From the NCBI GenBank assembly GCA_910591455.2, contig OU342808.1, forward strand, positions 19,581,714 through 19,645,713: DNA of 64,000 nucleotides. Direction: 5' to 3'. The first letter of the stretch is position 1. Every line of letters starts with the position of its first letter. The position numbers and the translations under genes were made by a program. Below the pieces are notes generated by a model. The model ran no database searches, was not told the origin of the DNA, and worked only from the letters and a program-made list of their open reading frames with translations. This document shows positions 60,301-64,000 of this stretch, piece by piece. This stretch comes from Pholis gunnellus. Lineage: Eukaryota > Chordata > Actinopteri > Perciformes > Pholidae.

Positions 60301-63300
60301 TTACAGTGCAGTCAACTGTTTGAACAAATTTGTAAATACAGAGTAATCCTTTACACTGTGTCTGTGTAAATTGTTTCAGGCAAGAATGGTCACGGCTTGA
60401 AATGGCCTCAAATAATCTCCTGTCTCAATATAATGCTGTTTGTTAATCTGTCGCTCCCTGTCTGTACTACACTACCCACAAATAAGCAACACCGGTTGCA
60501 TCAGGGGGATTTAGAATGTATATTACAGCACTGCAAATCAATTGGTTGACCGCAGGCAACGCAGTTATCTGAGTGCAGCTTGACACCAATTCCAAACGCC
60601 ATGCCATCTTCTTGCACGTCTCTCCCCTTTTTTGTAACCGCTCCCGCTGGGCCTGCGATCTGCATTCAGCTGTTCGGGACAGGATATGAATATTCTGAGC
60701 AGTACACACACGGCCAAAGCAAAGCGAAGCAAAGCACCCTCCAAAAACATTCTTGTTAGCCGTGGCATTTGCTAAAAGATGCCGAGAGGCAACCAGTTGT
60801 CGGAGAGCTCGCTTCTCAAAGAGACGGCCCACATTGCACACCCATGTGGCGCCTCCACCCAGGGACCCGTGTCTCTGTGTGAATGATTGACGGGTCTACA
60901 GCACTGTACCAGCAAGGCCTTTACCATGTACCATATTTGCGGTGAAAAATCGCCCCCTTCGTCCTCCCCCTTCATCTCCTCCTCCTTCTTGTTCCTTCCT
61001 AATCTGCTCTTATGGGTCTCAGCCCGTGGCGTTTTAAACCCCTTCGTCTCCAACAGCTGCTGAGGACAGGGAGGTATAGAGAGATTAAACGAGTCTTTGC
61101 AGCCCCCTGAAGGAATCCCACATGCCTCTCCGCCTCTAGCCCCTGCTAATGTCTTTGATCCACTGTGTTTTTCCAAACCAGTCAAGTCCCACTGGGTGCA
61201 TGGGTATCCTACACATGCCAACCTACATACAGACGTCTTCAGACGTCATGAGTTGTTTAGTTAGGCAGATAAAAGGCGGAAAAGCTTTCAAACTCATGGC
61301 ACTGGAGGAAAGCAGCGCATTGAGAGAGTCTTGCCTGTGCTCCATGCTAAGTAGAGTTTTGTCAGCCTTTTTCACTGTATATGCCGGTGCTTATGGACCT
61401 ATCGCTCATGGGTGTCATTATTGAAACCAATTCAATGTTGGCCATCTCTAATAGTCATGTAAAGACCTCTCTGCACATAAATGCATCCAAGTTGAAACCT
61501 AACTTCCAGATGAGTGTGAAAATGAATATCAAGCTCTAATAATACCAACAGACGTCAACATCTACCATATTTCTGCACTATGATACATTTCTAAGAATGT
61601 TGTTAATGTATGAACATATGAAGTCTGGCTAGCAGGTAATATACAATATTGCAATCTATTCTGAAGAGATGATGTTTAAGCCACGCTATGGAACACATTT
61701 CTCCTACATACAATAGACAGAGCAAAGCCTCACTAGCTGGCGCATGATGGAAATTGAAGCAGTGCATATGAAATCTCAGGGATGCTGTAACCCTGGTAAC
61801 GTTCAGAGGGAATTTGGAGGATGGGTGATAGATTATTCTCAGTGAGCATCCACTAAGCTAATACAGTCTGTCCCTCGAGTGTGTTTAATTGTCACATTTG
61901 GTCCCCATACAAGCCTCCCATGGCTTTTAATTTCAGTTTACTACTGCTGAAGTGAGCCTAGATAACTGGGAAATAATATGTGGCAATTGAGTAGTCAGTG
62001 CACTGTAAATCCTCCAATATGTGTTGTGTATATTGTCATATCTTTCATCTTAGCCTCCCTGACTACATTTGATATGATGCATTTCAAATCTTTCATTTCT
62101 GAATAATGCTTATTTTAGAAGCAATGTTGTTGATAGCCTTAATTGTGCTCTTGTAGGCTACAGATCATTTTCTTCAAGTACCCCTGGATGAACCTGTGTG
62201 CTGGAAAATAGTGCTCTGCCACATGTTGCGTGGGTGAACATGTGTAACTACAAACACTACACGGTTATGCCAGGGGTATCAGTAAGGAAGCTGGCAGTGC
62301 TACTGCTTTGTTTCATATTAGGTTCAGTACTTTTTATTGCATTATAGTTGACTCTTTACATTTTCTAAACTTTTAAAACAAAGTCTGATGTGGAAAAAGC
62401 TGTCTTAGTAGTCAGAATGCAACTGCAGGATCTCAGTATAGTTTAAACAAAATATTGGCTACCTGCAAAAACTTTAATCCAAGCAAATGAATATCAGTAT
62501 TGGTTAAAAACTATATAGAAAAATATTTGTTGAAATATATAAAATATTTGTATATATTAGTTGTCAGTATGAATTTAAAACAATCATTACAATTTGCTTG
62601 AGTAGTGATGTTTACGTGTTCTGGACAGTTTGAGTGCTGTGTTTTTGAACAGGACACTCGGCTTTGTGGTCCTGAGGATTTCCCGCTATAGAGGATTACA
62701 TGGACGCAAGGCCTCCCTTCATATCCTTTGAGTTAACCGGTCACAGGAACCCCTGACCTAAAGGTGCTCTCCATTTTTTGCCAGATCTCCCGATGTTAGT
62801 CCTCAGACCCCAGAGCCCCATTCGCCCAAGCTATCGTGACCATCGTTACATTGAGTGCAAAAATACATTAGCCCTTACTAGGAGCCACTAAGCTCAGCCC
62901 CATCTGCTGCTAGCAGGGGATTAATTAAAATATTCTGCATGGCCTGTTGCCTTGTTATACTTTTTGTCATCTGTTTGGCGAGGATACACAGATTTGAGCA
63001 TATACATTTTTTTTCCTGAATATTCGTGTTACTAATAGGTTGCATGTATTTGTGGAGGATACAGTTTGCATTTCATTTAACTTGGGCTGGTGTAAGCAAA
63101 TGAATACAGGGTGTCTAGGAAACCATTACTGAAGGATAGTGTGATTCATAAGGGGCAGTCATTTATTATAGTTTGTCGTTATGACAGAGGCCTTATGGAA
63201 GTCAGTAACAATCAGGTTTGTATATCTGAGTACATTATAAGCTCCATGTCGTTCCTGTGTATTCTGTGCTTTGTTCCACCACGCTGTGAGGAATACAATC

Positions 63301-63504
63301 AGTCATCATTATGTGCAGCGGCCATGTTCTGCCAAGACTCAGCACCGGTGCCTGTTTACCACTTGATGGATGTTATACAGGAGTGTGAATAGTTCTCTGC
63401 TTACTGCAATTCACTTTAAGGGTTAGGAATAGGCTGTCACACCAACAAATTGTTTCCTTTTGGTCAGTAGTGTACGCTAATGTTTGTTTGTACGATTCAA
63501 ACAG

Positions 63505-63930
63505 CACAGTTACAAGCAAAGCAGTAAAGAAAAGGCCACGTTACAGAGAAAACACTGGTTTTGGTAAACCATCAGATCACTTTAAAGACATTTTGGGAAA
63601 TAATTAATAAATGTATTTGCTTTCTCACTGATCGATGCCACTATCATATCTGTCCAATCAATATTAAGTTGGAGCTAGCAGCTAAGCTTAGCATAAGGAC
63701 TGAGTGCATGGCAATCAGGTTGCCTCTGTCTAAAGGTAACAAATTCACCTGCCAGCACTTCTAAAGCTTACTAACAAGTTATATCTCGTTTGTTTTTAAC
63801 CTGTACAAGAAACTGTAGTAGAAAAGAAACAGGCTAATTGTTTCTTTCTGTTTCCAGTCAGTATGCTAAGCTAACAGGCTACTCGCTCAAGCTTCTTCTC
63901 TCTGAAGTTATGGTATCATTATATCATTTG
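63505..63930 (+). repeat. dispersed repeat family B, copy 2
   Basis: Opens with ACAAGCAAAGCAGTAAAGAA and AACACTGGTTTTGGTAAACC (the block that ends copy 1), then ACATTTTGGGAAATAATT, GCTTAGCATAAGGACTGAG, CTCTGTCTAAAGGTAACAAA and TTATATCTCGTTTGTTTTTA. The order of blocks relative to copy 1 is shifted. Confidence 0.65.
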
Positions 63931-64000
63931 GTTTAGAGCCCATTCCCACTCCTAAAAATGCCTAAAAAGCTCAACTGGGCTGATATCAGCGTCATGCTGT

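Larger units (their letters stand above)
45120..64000 (+). other. long stretch without recognised exons (possible arvcf intron 1)
   Basis: About 18.9 kb. All open frames are short or of chance-like composition; none gives armadillo repeats, the MEDCN-type N-terminus of ARVCF, or any other recognisable motif. It holds poly-C tracts, repeat families B and C, a possible tRNA-derived remnant and several G/C-balanced islands listed separately. If the arvcf placement is right this is its first intron; otherwise it is intergenic. Confidence 0.4.

Noticed and set aside
60467..61221. Minus-strand frames of 124 and 149 codons
   Set aside because: No recognisable motif or splice context; they lie in a G/C-richer block where stops are rarer, and codon use looks random.
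1..64000. CRISPR arrays, operons, ribosome binding sites or other prokaryotic features
   Set aside because: The sequence is spliced vertebrate DNA; short repeats are microsatellites or dispersed elements without regular spacers.

Overview
The window is teleost fish DNA, most likely from a percomorph: spliced genes with GT-AG introns, vertebrate proteins close to human orthologues, short introns on the left, and several dispersed repeats that look like common percomorph families. No species can be named. It is the fish counterpart of part of human 22q11.2 (the DiGeorge region).

Layout. 1-5830: 3' part of zdhhc8 (+), a palmitoyltransferase whose catalytic half lies off the window. 6035-10400: ranbp1 (-), a Ran-GTP binding co-factor. 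10310-11203: a CpG-rich divergent promoter. 11150-15820: trmt2a (+), a tRNA uracil-5 methyltransferase. 15815-26990: dgcr8 (-), the RNA-binding partner of Drosha. 28550-43740: tango2 (-), an NRDE-domain protein. 43740-64000: no coding exon was recognised; one possible non-coding first exon near 45000-45119 (+) sits where arvcf would start by synteny, so the last 19 kb may be a large arvcf first intron, with repeats, poly-C tracts and possible regulatory islands. Five gene models were assembled exon by exon from the sequence; exon phases agree throughout. Predicted products: TRMT2A 601 aa, DGCR8 779 aa, RANBP1 226 aa, TANGO2 275 aa, plus a 458-codon tail of ZDHHC8.

The most striking element is inside dgcr8. 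Exon 2 carries two RNA hairpins on the mRNA strand matching the mammalian mir-3618 (5' UTR) and mir-1306 (inside the coding sequence) precursors. In mammals Drosha-DGCR8 cuts hairpins in the DGCR8 message, which limits DGCR8 level. The sequence suggests that this feedback device is retained in this fish, with one stretch of exon constrained both as protein and as RNA structure.

Other points: trmt2a and dgcr8 converge with poly(A) signals about 30 bp apart; zdhhc8 is inverted relative to the human order; ranbp1/trmt2a keep the head-to-head arrangement of the mammalian HTF9 locus with an E2F-type site; a 265-bp repeat with few differences sits in introns of both ranbp1 and dgcr8; zdhhc8 has a potential intronic poly(A) site that would remove its PDZ-binding C-terminus.
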